In this document: positions 1-5,095 of the stretch, one piece after another
Layout of the letters: each line of letters starts with the position of its first letter
Numbering within the stretch: position 1 is the stretch's first letter
Origin: an uncultured Eubacteriales bacterium
GTDB lineage: Bacteria > Bacillota > Clostridia > Oscillospirales > Acutalibacteraceae
Direction: 5' to 3'
Length of the DNA: 5,530 nucleotides
Assembly: GCA_900320235.1 (NCBI GenBank)
Contig: ONRO01000125.1
Coordinates: 1-5,530 of the forward strand
The notes under the pieces: generated by a model
What the model was told of the DNA's origin: nothing
The model's database searches: none
Seen by the model: the letters and a program-made list of their open reading frames with translations, nothing else
Made by a program: the position numbers and the translations under genes

Positions 1-287
1 CAGCATCAGAAACCGTCAGCATAGCTGCTGTTGCTCTCGGATATGGTATTCCGTACACATTTCTCAGCGGATATGAGCTTGATGTTCCGAAAAAGGACGA
101 AGAAAACAAGGAAGAAGTTCCTGCTGAAGATAACAGTGTGAATGATGAAGGCAAAGCAGATTCAGTTACAGATGAGGAAGAACTCTCTGACGAAACTGAT
201 GAAGCAGCTTCAGAGGATAATGAAGAGATCGCTGACAATACTGATGAAAGTGACGAATCAGATCCGGACGACAGCAATGATGAATAA
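1..287 (+). CDS. 3' end of an unidentified gene; possible XRE-type regulator with acidic tail
   Basis: The open frame runs from the window edge (codons in phase with position 3) through 94 visible residues to TAA at 285, with a second in-frame TAA directly behind. The first about 28 residues (ETVSIAAVALGYGIPYTFLS and the following GYELD) resemble the end of an XRE/Cro-type helix-turn-helix, where a pattern such as E-T-L-x-x-I-A-x-A-L-G-V-x-x-x-Y-L-L-G is usual. This is pattern matching by eye and the main helices are outside the window. The remaining about 65 residues are low-complexity and strongly acidic (runs of D and E with S, N, A and T), probably disordered. There is no membrane segment. 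The gene lies 87 bases before mrp on the same strand. I see no terminator between them, so co-transcription is plausible. The product remains uncertain; the coding frame itself is well supported by codon pattern and the double stop. Confidence 0.6.
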   Translation, partial: ASETVSIAAVALGYGIPYTFLSGYELDVPKKDEENKEEVPAEDNSVNDEGKADSVTDEEELSDETDEAASEDNEEIADNTDESDESDPDDSNDE

Positions 288-360
288 TAAAACTCATTGC
301 TTCAAAAAATAACTGAAATGCCGACCGGATATTCCGGCGGAAAAAACTATTCATATTATC

Positions 361-366
361 AGGAGG
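361..366 (+). promoter_or_regulatory. Ribosome binding site of mrp (decides the start)
   Basis: A perfect AGGAGG lies 8 bases before the ATG at 375. The same frame is open from a TTG at 297, but no Shine-Dalgarno sequence precedes that TTG. The 26 extra residues it would add do not look like Mrp, so 375 is the start. Confidence 0.9.
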
Positions 367-374
367 AAAACACA

Positions 375-1244
375 ATGGCAGAAAACGAAAAGGAAAAGGA
401 AATATCTGAGGAATGTACACATGACTGCAGCAGCTGCAGTGCAAATTGTTCCTCAAGAGAGGGCGGAAATACTGTTGTACAGATTCACGAAAGCCTGAAT
501 GAATTCAGCAGAGTCAAAAAGGTTATCGGTGTCGTAAGCGGAAAAGGCGGCGTAGGAAAATCCATAGTTACATCTCTTATGTCTGTAATGTTCAGCAGAA
601 AGGGTTATAAAACTGCAATTCTCGATGCTGATATCACCGGTCCTTCAATTCCGAAGGCATTCGGTCTTAATCAGAGAGCAATGGGCAGCGAAAAGGGTAT
701 CCACCCTGTTACAACTGAAGGCGGAATTGAAGTAATGTCGATCAATCTCCTGCTTGAAAATGCAGAGGATCCGGTTGTATGGAGAGGTCCTGTTCTTGCC
801 GGAACTGTAAAGCAGTTCTGGTCAGATGTTGTCTGGGGCGATATTGACTTCATGTTTGTTGATATGCCTCCCGGAACAGGAGATGTTCCGCTGACCGTTT
901 ATCAGTCTCTCCCGATCGACGGCATCATCGTTGTCACTTCACCGCAGGATCTTGTTTCAATGATAGTCGGCAAGGCTGTCAAAATGGCAAAGCTTATGAA
1001 TGTGCCGATTCTCGGAATTATTGAGAACATGAGCTATTTTGCCTGTCCTGACTGCGGCAAAAAGCATTATCCCTTCGGCGAAAGCAAAATTGAAGAGGTT
1101 GCAAAGCGTTATGATCTTGAGGTTATCGCACAGCTTCCGATAGATCCGAAAAATGCCAGAGCATGTGACGAAGGCAGGATCGAAAGCATTGTAAGTGATG
1201 AAGCAAAGGCTGCTGCTGAAAAGCTTGAAACACTTATTCACTGA
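375..1244 (+). CDS. mrp: Mrp/NBP35 (ApbC) family P-loop ATPase, Fe-S cluster carrier
   Basis: The protein has 289 residues. Members of this family bind and transfer [4Fe-4S] clusters to apoproteins in the cytoplasm, using ATP binding and hydrolysis. The deviant Walker A motif GKGGVGKS is at residues 56-63 with the signature Lys57. The switch I region DADITGPSIP begins at 84, and Walker B with the MPPGTGD motif is at 161-170. ENMSYFACPDCG (217-228) carries the paired cysteines C224 and C227 that bridge the cluster at the dimer interface in characterised relatives. The N-terminus (about residues 1-30) is charged and holds four more cysteines, C14, C18, C21 and C25. This recalls the ferredoxin-like Cys motif of NBP35-type proteins and is commonly seen in clostridial Mrp. 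The DUF59 domain found at the N-terminus of many bacterial Mrp proteins is absent. The nearest upstream gene may be co-transcribed. Transcription ends at the hairpin 18 bases downstream. Family assignment is secure; the client proteins are unknown. Confidence 0.96.
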   Translation: MAENEKEKEISEECTHDCSSCSANCSSREGGNTVVQIHESLNEFSRVKKVIGVVSGKGGVGKSIVTSLMSVMFSRKGYKTAILDADITGPSIPKAFGLNQRAMGSEKGIHPVTTEGGIEVMSINLLLENAEDPVVWRGPVLAGTVKQFWSDVVWGDIDFMFVDMPPGTGDVPLTVYQSLPIDGIIVVTSPQDLVSMIVGKAVKMAKLMNVPILGIIENMSYFACPDCGKKHYPFGESKIEEVAKRYDLEVIAQLPIDPKNARACDEGRIESIVSDEAKAAAEKLETLIH

Positions 1245-1261
1245 AAAATAAATTAAAACTT

Positions 1262-1301
1262 CCGGTATCGGTGCTTTTTAAAGCCTGATACCGGTTTTTT
1301 T
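1262..1301 (+). terminator. Intrinsic terminator after mrp
   Basis: CCGGTATC (1262-1269) pairs perfectly with GATACCGG (1287-1294). Further imperfect pairing in between includes GC at 1273-1274 with GC at 1283-1284. Seven T follow directly (1295-1301). It begins 18 bases after the mrp stop codon and separates mrp from the cyclase gene. Confidence 0.93.
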
Positions 1302-1366
1302 ACAAAGGTCATACGGAGATATCTTTCCCCGGGCATAAGAAAAATGTGTATTGTTCTGTATGATTG

Positions 1367-1395
1367 TTGAAAATAAACTACATTTATGGTATTAT
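1367..1395 (+). promoter_or_regulatory. Promoter of the GGDEF gene
   Basis: TTGAAA (1367-1372) and TATTAT (1390-1395) are separated by 17 bases. TG at 1387-1388 gives an extended -10 element. This is close to the housekeeping sigma consensus and predicts a start near 1402 with about a 70-base leader. I see no c-di-GMP riboswitch or other structured element in that leader. Confidence 0.75.
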
Positions 1396-1473
1396 TATAT
1401 AACAATATAGTTGTTTTGAAATATTGCTTTTATTTATTTACACTTATTATCTGCCAAGGGAGCAGCTAATAAA

Positions 1474-3156
1474 ATGAAAGACCCAAGAAATATTTCCACA
1501 AAACGTATCTGGTTTATTCTTATTGATATTGTAGTTATTTTTATTCTCTGCGGATTCGGACTCAAAAGTCTGTGCAATCTCGGTGAATATAATAAATATC
1601 TTCTTGACAGCAATATTAAATCAGTTGTTCAGAAATCTGACGGAAGCATTTATAAATATGACAGTAATTTTATCCAGCCGGCTACCGGCGGAGATATCGT
1701 GTATTTTCATATACAGCTTCCTGATGAGAATCCTTATCCGAACACTACTGTCTGTGCAATAGTCTATAATTGTGAAACAGAGCTGATAAGCCAGAACAAA
1801 ACTATTTTTGAATACGGAAAGGATATCAGAGAAAACGGCGGTAATCTTGGAAACACGTTTATCAATGCAACCATTTCAGATGATGTTTTCGGTGATGAGA
1901 TAATCGTTAAATGTACTGTACCTGAAGGTGCAAATCTCACAAAGCTTGAAAATGTCAGGCTTATGCCTTCTGAATATTCTATGAGATATGTGCTTATCAA
2001 TCATGAGATCGATTTTGTATTCTGTATCTGTATTGCCGGTGTTTCTATCATCGGGATTCTGCTTATGATAACTCTCGGCAAATTCTCAGGCATCGCAAGA
2101 GAAGGTATTTATCTTTTCATGTTTTTCCTTCTGACAAGCTTATGGGTATTAGGATCGAATGATATGCTTTATATTTTTATCAATAATCCTATGATCTGCT
2201 CAAATCTCGAATATTTTTCAATGTTTTTAATGCCTGTCCCCTTCTGCCTGTTCCTCTCACTTGAACTTAAAAATAAATTCAGGAAAATTTATCTGATCCT
2301 TTCTGCTTTTTATGCTGTGATCTTCTTTGCGGTAATGGCACTGAATATTTTCGGCTCATTCCATTTTTTCCGGTTTACACATACGGAAAGAATTCTTTTT
2401 GTTGTCGGTCTGACTGTCACTGTCTTTGCACTTCTCATAAGCAAGGATAACGATACTATCAGCAAAAGGATAATCAAGATCGGTACAATCTGTTCCATAT
2501 GCGTTATGACAATTGAGGTTATCCGCTATGAACTCAGGGATACGTCCTATCTTTTCAGACAGCTGTTTTCTACTTCTCTCAGCGTCTTCGGTATTATGAT
2601 CTTTGTATTTTCTCTTTTCTATGGCTATTATACAAAGCTTTCAACTGAAATTATGAGAAAGAAAAGTCTTGAACAGGTCGCTTTCATCGACGGTATGACC
2701 GGTATTGCTAACCGAAATGCTGTAAACGGTTTTTTACAGGCTCTCAGTCCCGGAGAATGCTATTCGATTATTTTCTTTGATGTAAATGATCTGAAAATGG
2801 CTAACGATAAGTACGGCCATGAATACGGCGACAAGCTTATCACGATCGTCGCCGCTGCTCTCAAGGACAGCTTCGAACAGTATGACGGCTTCTACGGTCG
2901 CTATGGCGGAGATGAATTCGTCGCCGGTTTTTATAATAATGCCGCTGATATCACTACACAATGTATTGAGAATTTCTCCCGTATCATTGCCAGTGCAAAT
3001 AAGGACAAGCTTCTGCCGTTTACTATCAGAGTTGCTTACGGATGCTATATCAATAATCCCTATGACCCTCTTGATGCTGAACTTGGTATTAAAAATGCTG
3101 ATGAACAAATGTACGAAATGAAAAAACAAATGAAAAATACTTATTCTGTATTATAA
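1474..3156 (+). CDS. Membrane diguanylate cyclase: extracellular domain, 7TM, GGDEF
   Basis: The protein has 560 residues and is predicted to make cyclic di-GMP from two GTP. Order of parts: a membrane anchor (about 12-31), an extracellular domain of about 145 residues (33-177), and seven hydrophobic helices (roughly 181-201, 209-227, 246-265, 272-293, 307-323, 334-350 and 366-386). A short charged linker (388-402) and a GGDEF domain (403-560) follow. This layout and domain size fit the 7TMR-DISM sensor class, whose extracellular part is often a jelly-roll ligand domain; that assignment is inferred from topology. In the catalytic domain I see D406-x-x-T (the D-x-L-T site), metal ligand D436, N444, D445, YGH at 447-449, the intact GGDEF at 478-482, and the C-terminal ADEQMYEMKK helix. 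The active site therefore looks complete. The inhibitory I-site RxxD is missing (Q469 and G472 at the R and D positions). The start is ATG 1474, preceded by AAGGGAG at 1456-1462, 11 bases away. The gene appears monocistronic. The input signal is unknown. Confidence 0.93.
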   Translation: MKDPRNISTKRIWFILIDIVVIFILCGFGLKSLCNLGEYNKYLLDSNIKSVVQKSDGSIYKYDSNFIQPATGGDIVYFHIQLPDENPYPNTTVCAIVYNCETELISQNKTIFEYGKDIRENGGNLGNTFINATISDDVFGDEIIVKCTVPEGANLTKLENVRLMPSEYSMRYVLINHEIDFVFCICIAGVSIIGILLMITLGKFSGIAREGIYLFMFFLLTSLWVLGSNDMLYIFINNPMICSNLEYFSMFLMPVPFCLFLSLELKNKFRKIYLILSAFYAVIFFAVMALNIFGSFHFFRFTHTERILFVVGLTVTVFALLISKDNDTISKRIIKIGTICSICVMTIEVIRYELRDTSYLFRQLFSTSLSVFGIMIFVFSLFYGYYTKLSTEIMRKKSLEQVAFIDGMTGIANRNAVNGFLQALSPGECYSIIFFDVNDLKMANDKYGHEYGDKLITIVAAALKDSFEQYDGFYGRYGGDEFVAGFYNNAADITTQCIENFSRIIASANKDKLLPFTIRVAYGCYINNPYDPLDAELGIKNADEQMYEMKKQMKNTYSVL

Positions 3157-3166
3157 CAGCTATTCT

Positions 3167-3191
3167 TCCAGGAGGGCTCTGCCCTTCCGGA
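3167..3191 (+). terminator. Stem-loop after the GGDEF gene, possible terminator without T-tract
   Basis: TCCAGGAGGGC (3167-3177) pairs with GCCCTTCCGGA (3181-3191) around a TCT loop: eleven positions with one A-C mismatch and one G-T wobble. It starts 11 bases after the stop codon, which fits an mRNA 3' end or a stabilising hairpin. No T-run follows (ACCTGAACTT), so intrinsic termination is doubtful. Confidence 0.5.
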
Positions 3192-3321
3192 CCTGAACTT
3201 CAATCATTTTCGTATACTGCTCTGTCCTTTTCTCTCTGTGATCTCGCTATACTACTTTGTCTGTGTGATTGCCGGTTTAATACTACCCTATATAAAATTT
3301 TAAAACTAATAAATTTTTTCT
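3192..3321. other. Intergenic stretch with no recognised feature
   Basis: This is the first half of the 449-base gap between the cyclase gene and metY. It holds pyrimidine-rich sequence and then an AT-rich run with short AAATTTT-type repeats (about 3293-3318). I see no ORF with a ribosome binding site, no RNA gene and no strong hairpin on either strand. Confidence 0.5.
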
Positions 3322-3350
3322 ATAATTCCTATTGACAAGATAGGAATTAT
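3322..3350. promoter_or_regulatory. Perfect inverted repeat around the -35 box, probable operator
   Basis: ATAATTCCTA (3322-3331) and TAGGAATTAT (3341-3350) are exact reverse complements with a 9-base spacer. The spacer contains the whole -35 hexamer, so a dimeric repressor bound here would block RNA polymerase. The half-site style resembles operators of Rrf2-type cysteine/Fe-S regulators such as CymR. That is a recollection of motif style, not an alignment, and the regulator is not in this window. Confidence 0.65.
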
Positions 3351-3360
3351 GTATTATAAT
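3332..3360 (+). promoter_or_regulatory. Perfect consensus sigma-70/sigma-A promoter of the metY transcript
   Basis: TTGACA (3332-3337), a 17-base spacer, and TATAAT (3355-3360) match the consensus at every position. The transcription start is expected near 3367, giving a leader of about 240 nt before metY. A promoter this strong normally needs repression, which fits the inverted repeat laid over its -35 box. Confidence 0.9.
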
Positions 3361-3366
3361 AAATGC

Positions 3367-3385
3367 ATACCAAACATATAGGTAT
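3367..3385. repeat. Second, weaker inverted repeat at the predicted transcription start
   Basis: ATACC (3367-3371) and GGTAT (3381-3385) form a 5-base inverted repeat with a 9-base spacer. Its right arm lies in ATAGGTATTA (3378-3387), a near copy of ATAGGAATTA (3340-3349) in the upstream operator. The two dyad centres are 40 bases apart. It could be an auxiliary site for the same protein; short AT-rich arms make chance a real alternative. Confidence 0.35.
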
Positions 3386-3412
3386 TAAATGTATTTGATT
3401 GGGAGAGATAAT

Positions 3413-3466
3413 ATGCTATTGATCTTATCAGCATTAAGACATAATTTCAGAAACGGACGAATGTGA
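3413..3466 (+). CDS. 17-codon upstream ORF in the metY leader, candidate leader peptide
   Basis: The frame encodes MLLILSALRHNFRNGRM and ends in TGA at 3464. GGGAGA (3401-3406) sits 6 bases before the ATG, a proper ribosome binding site, and the ORF falls just inside the predicted transcript. An in-frame ATG at 3389 would add eight residues but has only a weak AGG before it. The peptide has a Leu-rich first half (four Leu in the first eight residues, codons CTA, TTG, TTA and TTA) and a basic second half. It contains no Cys and its only Met codons are the first and last, so simple starvation attenuation by cysteine is not supported. Its stop lies 8 bases before a 9-bp stem-loop, so a terminating ribosome would cover that stem's 5' arm. 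I do not recognise the peptide. Confidence 0.45.
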   Translation: MLLILSALRHNFRNGRM

Positions 3467-3474
3467 AATGTACC

Positions 3475-3543
3475 TTATCTCAGGCTTTTATACTGACCTT
3501 CTGAGATAAACGGTCAGCATAAGCTGTATTGAAAGTCAGACCG
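3475..3543 (+). promoter_or_regulatory. Overlapping alternative stem-loops in the metY leader
   Basis: Stem A: TTATCTCAG (3475-3483) with CTGAGATAA (3501-3509), nine perfect pairs and a 17-base loop. Stem B: CTGACC (3493-3498, inside loop A) with GGTCAG (3512-3517). Stem C: CGGTC (3511-3515) with GACCG (3539-3543). A and B interlock and cannot easily coexist, because only two bases would have to span stem A. B and C share bases, so the likely states are A plus C, or B alone. None is followed by a T-run, so control would have to act on translation or mRNA stability instead of by a classical terminator. I do not see S-box or T-box conserved elements. Confidence 0.4.
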
Positions 3544-3605
3544 GAAAACTTTGCACATATATTTTACTGTACAGCAAATCATTAAATAAAGAGAGGTACA
3601 TTATT

Positions 3606-4898
3606 ATGAGTAATAAAAATTATAAATTTGAAACACTTCAGCTTCATGTAGGACAGGAAACAGCAGACCCGACAACTGATTCAAGAGCTGTTCCGATTTA
3701 TGCAACAACATCATATGTTTTCCATAATTCCCAGCATGCTGCAGACCGTTTTGGTCTTCGTGATGCCGGCAATATCTACGGCAGACTTACAAATTCAACA
3801 CAGGATGTTCTTGAAAAAAGAATCGCAGCTCTTGAGGGCGGTGTTGCTGCACTTGCAGTTGCTTCAGGCGCAGCTGCTATCACATACACTATTCAGGCTC
3901 TTGCTCAGGCAGGCGATAATATTGTAGCTCAGAAAACTATTTACGGCGGAAGCTACAATCTACTTGCCCACACACTTCCCCAGTTCGGCATTGATACAAC
4001 ATTTGTTGATGCTCATAACCTTGAGGAACTTGAGGCTGCCATCAAAGACAACACAAAGGCAGTTTACCTTGAAACACTCGGCAACCCCAACAGTGATATT
4101 CCTGATATTGATGCAATTGCGCAGATCGCACACAAGCACGGTGTACCTGTTGTTGTTGACAACACCTTCGGTACTCCTTATCTTATCAGACCTATCGAAC
4201 ACGGTGCTGATATCGTTGTTCACTCTGCAACAAAGTTTATCGGCGGTCATGGTACGACCCTCGGCGGTATCATAGTTGACAGCGGTAAGTTTGACTGGAA
4301 GGCAAGCGGAAAATATGCTCCTATCGCTGCTCCGAATCCGAGCTACCACGGTATCTCATTTGCAGATGCAGTAGGTCCTGCTGCATTCGTGACATATATC
4401 AGAGCAATCCTTCTCCGTGACGAGGGCGCAGCTATTTCACCCTTTGCTGCATTCCTTCTTCTCCAGGGCACTGAAACACTTTCACTCAGACTTGAGCGTC
4501 ATGCTGAAAACACAAAGAAGGTCATTGAATACCTTTCTTCAAGCAAATACGTTACCAAGGTCAATCATCCTTCACTTCCCGATCATCCGGATAATGCTCT
4601 TTACAACAAGTATTTCCCGAACGGCGGCGCAAGCATATTCACCTTTGAAATCAAGGGCGGTCAGAAGGAAGCTCATCAGTTTATTGACAGTCTTGAGATA
4701 TTCTCCTTACTTGCAAATGTTGCAGATGTAAAATCCCTTGTTATCCATCCGGCAACAACTACTCATTCACAGCTTACTGATGAAGAACTTGCAGATCAGG
4801 GTATTTCCCAGAGCACGATCCGTCTTTCAATCGGTACAGAGCATATTGACGATATCATTGCTGATCTTGATCAGGCTTTCAAAGCTGTATTTGAATAA
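3606..4898 (+). CDS. metY: O-acetylhomoserine sulfhydrylase (aminocarboxypropyltransferase), PLP enzyme
   Basis: The protein has 430 residues, the usual length for this enzyme and longer than the about 380-400 of cystathionine synthases and lyases. It converts O-acetyl-L-homoserine plus sulfide to L-homocysteine and acetate in the cytoplasm, the direct sulfhydrylation route to methionine. It is a Cys/Met-metabolism fold type I PLP enzyme. K210 in HSATKFIGGHG forms the Schiff base, D185 (VVVDNTFGTP) contacts the pyridine nitrogen, Y113 stacks on the ring, SGAAA (88-92) and Y58/R60 (YGR) bind phosphate, and R406 (IRLSIGTE) binds the substrate carboxylate. The insertion around 228-249 (FDW...NPSYHG) is typical of the MetY branch. 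The start ATG 3606 has GAGAGG at 3591-3596, 9 bases upstream. Expression is likely controlled by the dyad-covered promoter and the long leader upstream. Some relatives use O-acetylserine or O-succinylhomoserine; sequence alone cannot settle the substrate. Confidence 0.96.
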   Translation: MSNKNYKFETLQLHVGQETADPTTDSRAVPIYATTSYVFHNSQHAADRFGLRDAGNIYGRLTNSTQDVLEKRIAALEGGVAALAVASGAAAITYTIQALAQAGDNIVAQKTIYGGSYNLLAHTLPQFGIDTTFVDAHNLEELEAAIKDNTKAVYLETLGNPNSDIPDIDAIAQIAHKHGVPVVVDNTFGTPYLIRPIEHGADIVVHSATKFIGGHGTTLGGIIVDSGKFDWKASGKYAPIAAPNPSYHGISFADAVGPAAFVTYIRAILLRDEGAAISPFAAFLLLQGTETLSLRLERHAENTKKVIEYLSSSKYVTKVNHPSLPDHPDNALYNKYFPNGGASIFTFEIKGGQKEAHQFIDSLEIFSLLANVADVKSLVIHPATTTHSQLTDEELADQGISQSTIRLSIGTEHIDDIIADLDQAFKAVFE

Positions 4899-4927
4899 TA
4901 TATTTTCAATAATCAACTTATATGTTC

Positions 4928-5005
4928 CGCAGCTATATAAGCTGCGTTGTACGGCACACCTGAGCGAAACTGCCGTACTGCTCACCTCATACAGGAGACT
5001 GAGCA
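4928..5005. other. Three tandem stem-loops downstream of metY
   Basis: Stem 1: CGCAGCT (4928-4934) with AGCTGCG (4940-4946), loop ATATA. Stem 2: GTACGGCA (4949-4956) with TGCCGTAC (4971-4978), 14-base loop. Stem 3: TGCTCA (4979-4984) with TGAGCA (5000-5005), plus an inner CTC/GAG. All arms are perfect, and the stems are two bases apart or directly adjacent. TGAGC in loop 2 (4961-4965) can also pair with GCTCA of stem 3 (4980-4984). No T-run follows any of them. They may be a structured metY 3' UTR, a small RNA on either strand, or a mobile-repeat remnant. I recognise no named RNA family. Confidence 0.45.
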
Positions 5006-5051
5006 ATTACCATAAGCCATACTTGAATTACTACTCCTTTTAATAAAATAT

Positions 5052-5095
5052 TAACCGCTGACAGAACGAGCCATGCTGTCAGCGGTTATTTTTTT
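5052..5095. terminator. Strong terminator between convergent genes, probably bidirectional
   Basis: TAACCGCTGACAG (5052-5064) pairs perfectly with CTGTCAGCGGTTA (5076-5088) over 13 bp, with an 11-base loop. On the plus strand seven T follow (5089-5095), terminating the metY transcript. On the minus strand the stem is followed by a T-rich run (complement of 5041-5051), so it can also end the acetyltransferase transcript. The minus-strand stop codon overlaps the edge of the plus-strand T-run. Confidence 0.95.

Noticed and set aside
325..337. Terminator between the first gene and mrp
   Set aside because: CCGGA (325-329) and TCCGG (333-337) form only a 5-bp stem with a 3-base loop, followed by CGG and an A-run, not a T-run.
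297..374. TTG start at 297 giving a 315-residue Mrp
   Set aside because: There is no ribosome binding site before it, whereas AGGAGG sits at ideal distance from the ATG at 375.
1302..1473. c-di-GMP riboswitch before the GGDEF gene
   Set aside because: I looked for the GEMM-type conserved loops and found none; the leader is short, AT-rich and unstructured by eye.
3475..3517. True H-type pseudoknot from stems A and B
   Set aside because: Only two bases (3510-3511) would have to cross the 9-bp stem A, which is sterically unlikely. Alternative, mutually exclusive hairpins are the better reading.
3361..3605. S-box (SAM-I) or T-box riboswitch before metY
   Set aside because: Both are common before methionine and cysteine genes, and a short CTTATCA is present at 3424-3430. 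However, the conserved S-box core (GAGGGA...GGC...GAUGAAACC) and the T-box sequence (GGGUGGNACCGCG) are absent, and there is no leader terminator.
4982..5020. Minus-strand 12-codon ORF MAYGNCSVSCMR with AAAAGGAG (5041-5034) upstream
   Set aside because: The spacing of 13 bases is long, the ORF lies behind the strong terminator of the acetyltransferase gene, and I see no promoter for it. It also overlaps the stem-loop cluster, which explains the sequence equally well.
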